A stretch of 17,936 nucleotides of DNA from Phoronis ovalis. Its lineage: Eukaryota; Phoronida; Phoronidae. The notes under the pieces were generated by a model. It was not told where the DNA came from, made no database searches, and worked only from the letters and a program-made list of their open reading frames with translations. A program made the position numbers and the translations under genes. Positions 17,851 to 17,936 of the stretch are shown one piece after another (within the stretch, counting starts at the first letter, position 1; each line of letters starts with the position of its first letter). The stretch is from assembly GCA_028565635.1 (NCBI GenBank), contig JAOXYB010019149.1, forward strand, positions 1 through 17,936. Reading direction: 5' to 3'.

Positions 17851-17936
17851 TGACTGATGCAAACCAAATTCCAAAAATCGTTTTATGGATACAAACCTAA
17901 AATTAATCCAAATTATCTGCTGTAAGCAGCGGGTAG

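Noticed and set aside
1-17936. CRISPR arrays, tRNA or rRNA genes, prokaryotic defence or operon systems
   Set aside because: No direct-repeat/spacer pattern, no cloverleaf or rRNA signature, and all supported genes are intron-split animal genes.

Overview
The window is nuclear DNA from an AT-rich metazoan. Genes are split by many short GT-AG introns, start contexts are Kozak-like, polyadenylation hexamers follow the stop codons, and DNA-transposon and LINE debris lies in introns and between genes. I see no prokaryotic operon, RBS or CRISPR array. The G/C-run transposon ends and the intron-rich, animal-type proteins suggest a marine invertebrate. I cannot fix the phylum from the sequence.

Layout: (1) 184-6015, minus strand: a complete LMBRD1 orthologue (lysosomal cobalamin transporter LMBD1), 14 coding exons, 526 residues. 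(2) 6016-6137: a 122-bp gap between two divergent start codons, probably a bidirectional promoter, with an E2F-like GGCGGGA. (3) 6138-13323, plus strand: a complete PRIM2 orthologue (DNA primase large subunit), 11 coding exons, 535 residues, with all four iron-sulfur cysteines. Its first intron carries a 1,567-bp terminal-inverted-repeat element with an exact 8-bp target duplication. (4) 13324-14342: convergent 3' flanks with a short broken LINE fragment between 12-bp direct repeats. (5) 14343-16267, minus strand: a two-coding-exon ankyrin-repeat/SOCS-box (ASB-type) gene, 372 residues, whose intron holds a 79-bp near-perfect foldback element with a 9-bp target duplication. (6) 16318-17936: no gene recognised; from about 16920 the DNA is repeat-derived, with two small tandem arrays.

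The genes do not form one pathway: vitamin B12 export from lysosomes, replication priming, and substrate selection for a Cullin-5 ubiquitin ligase. LMBRD1 and PRIM2 are head to head and probably share a promoter. PRIM2 and the ASB gene are tail to tail.

For most of the annotated exons the splice junctions were read by hand and checked by phase and by homology to remembered vertebrate proteins. Two splice points stand out: a TG instead of AG acceptor in LMBRD1 intron 7, and a possible 42-nt cassette exon in PRIM2. In LMBRD1 introns 2-6 and 8-13, and in PRIM2 introns 2-4, 7 and 9-10, I see nothing beyond AT-rich sequence and, where noted, a microsatellite.
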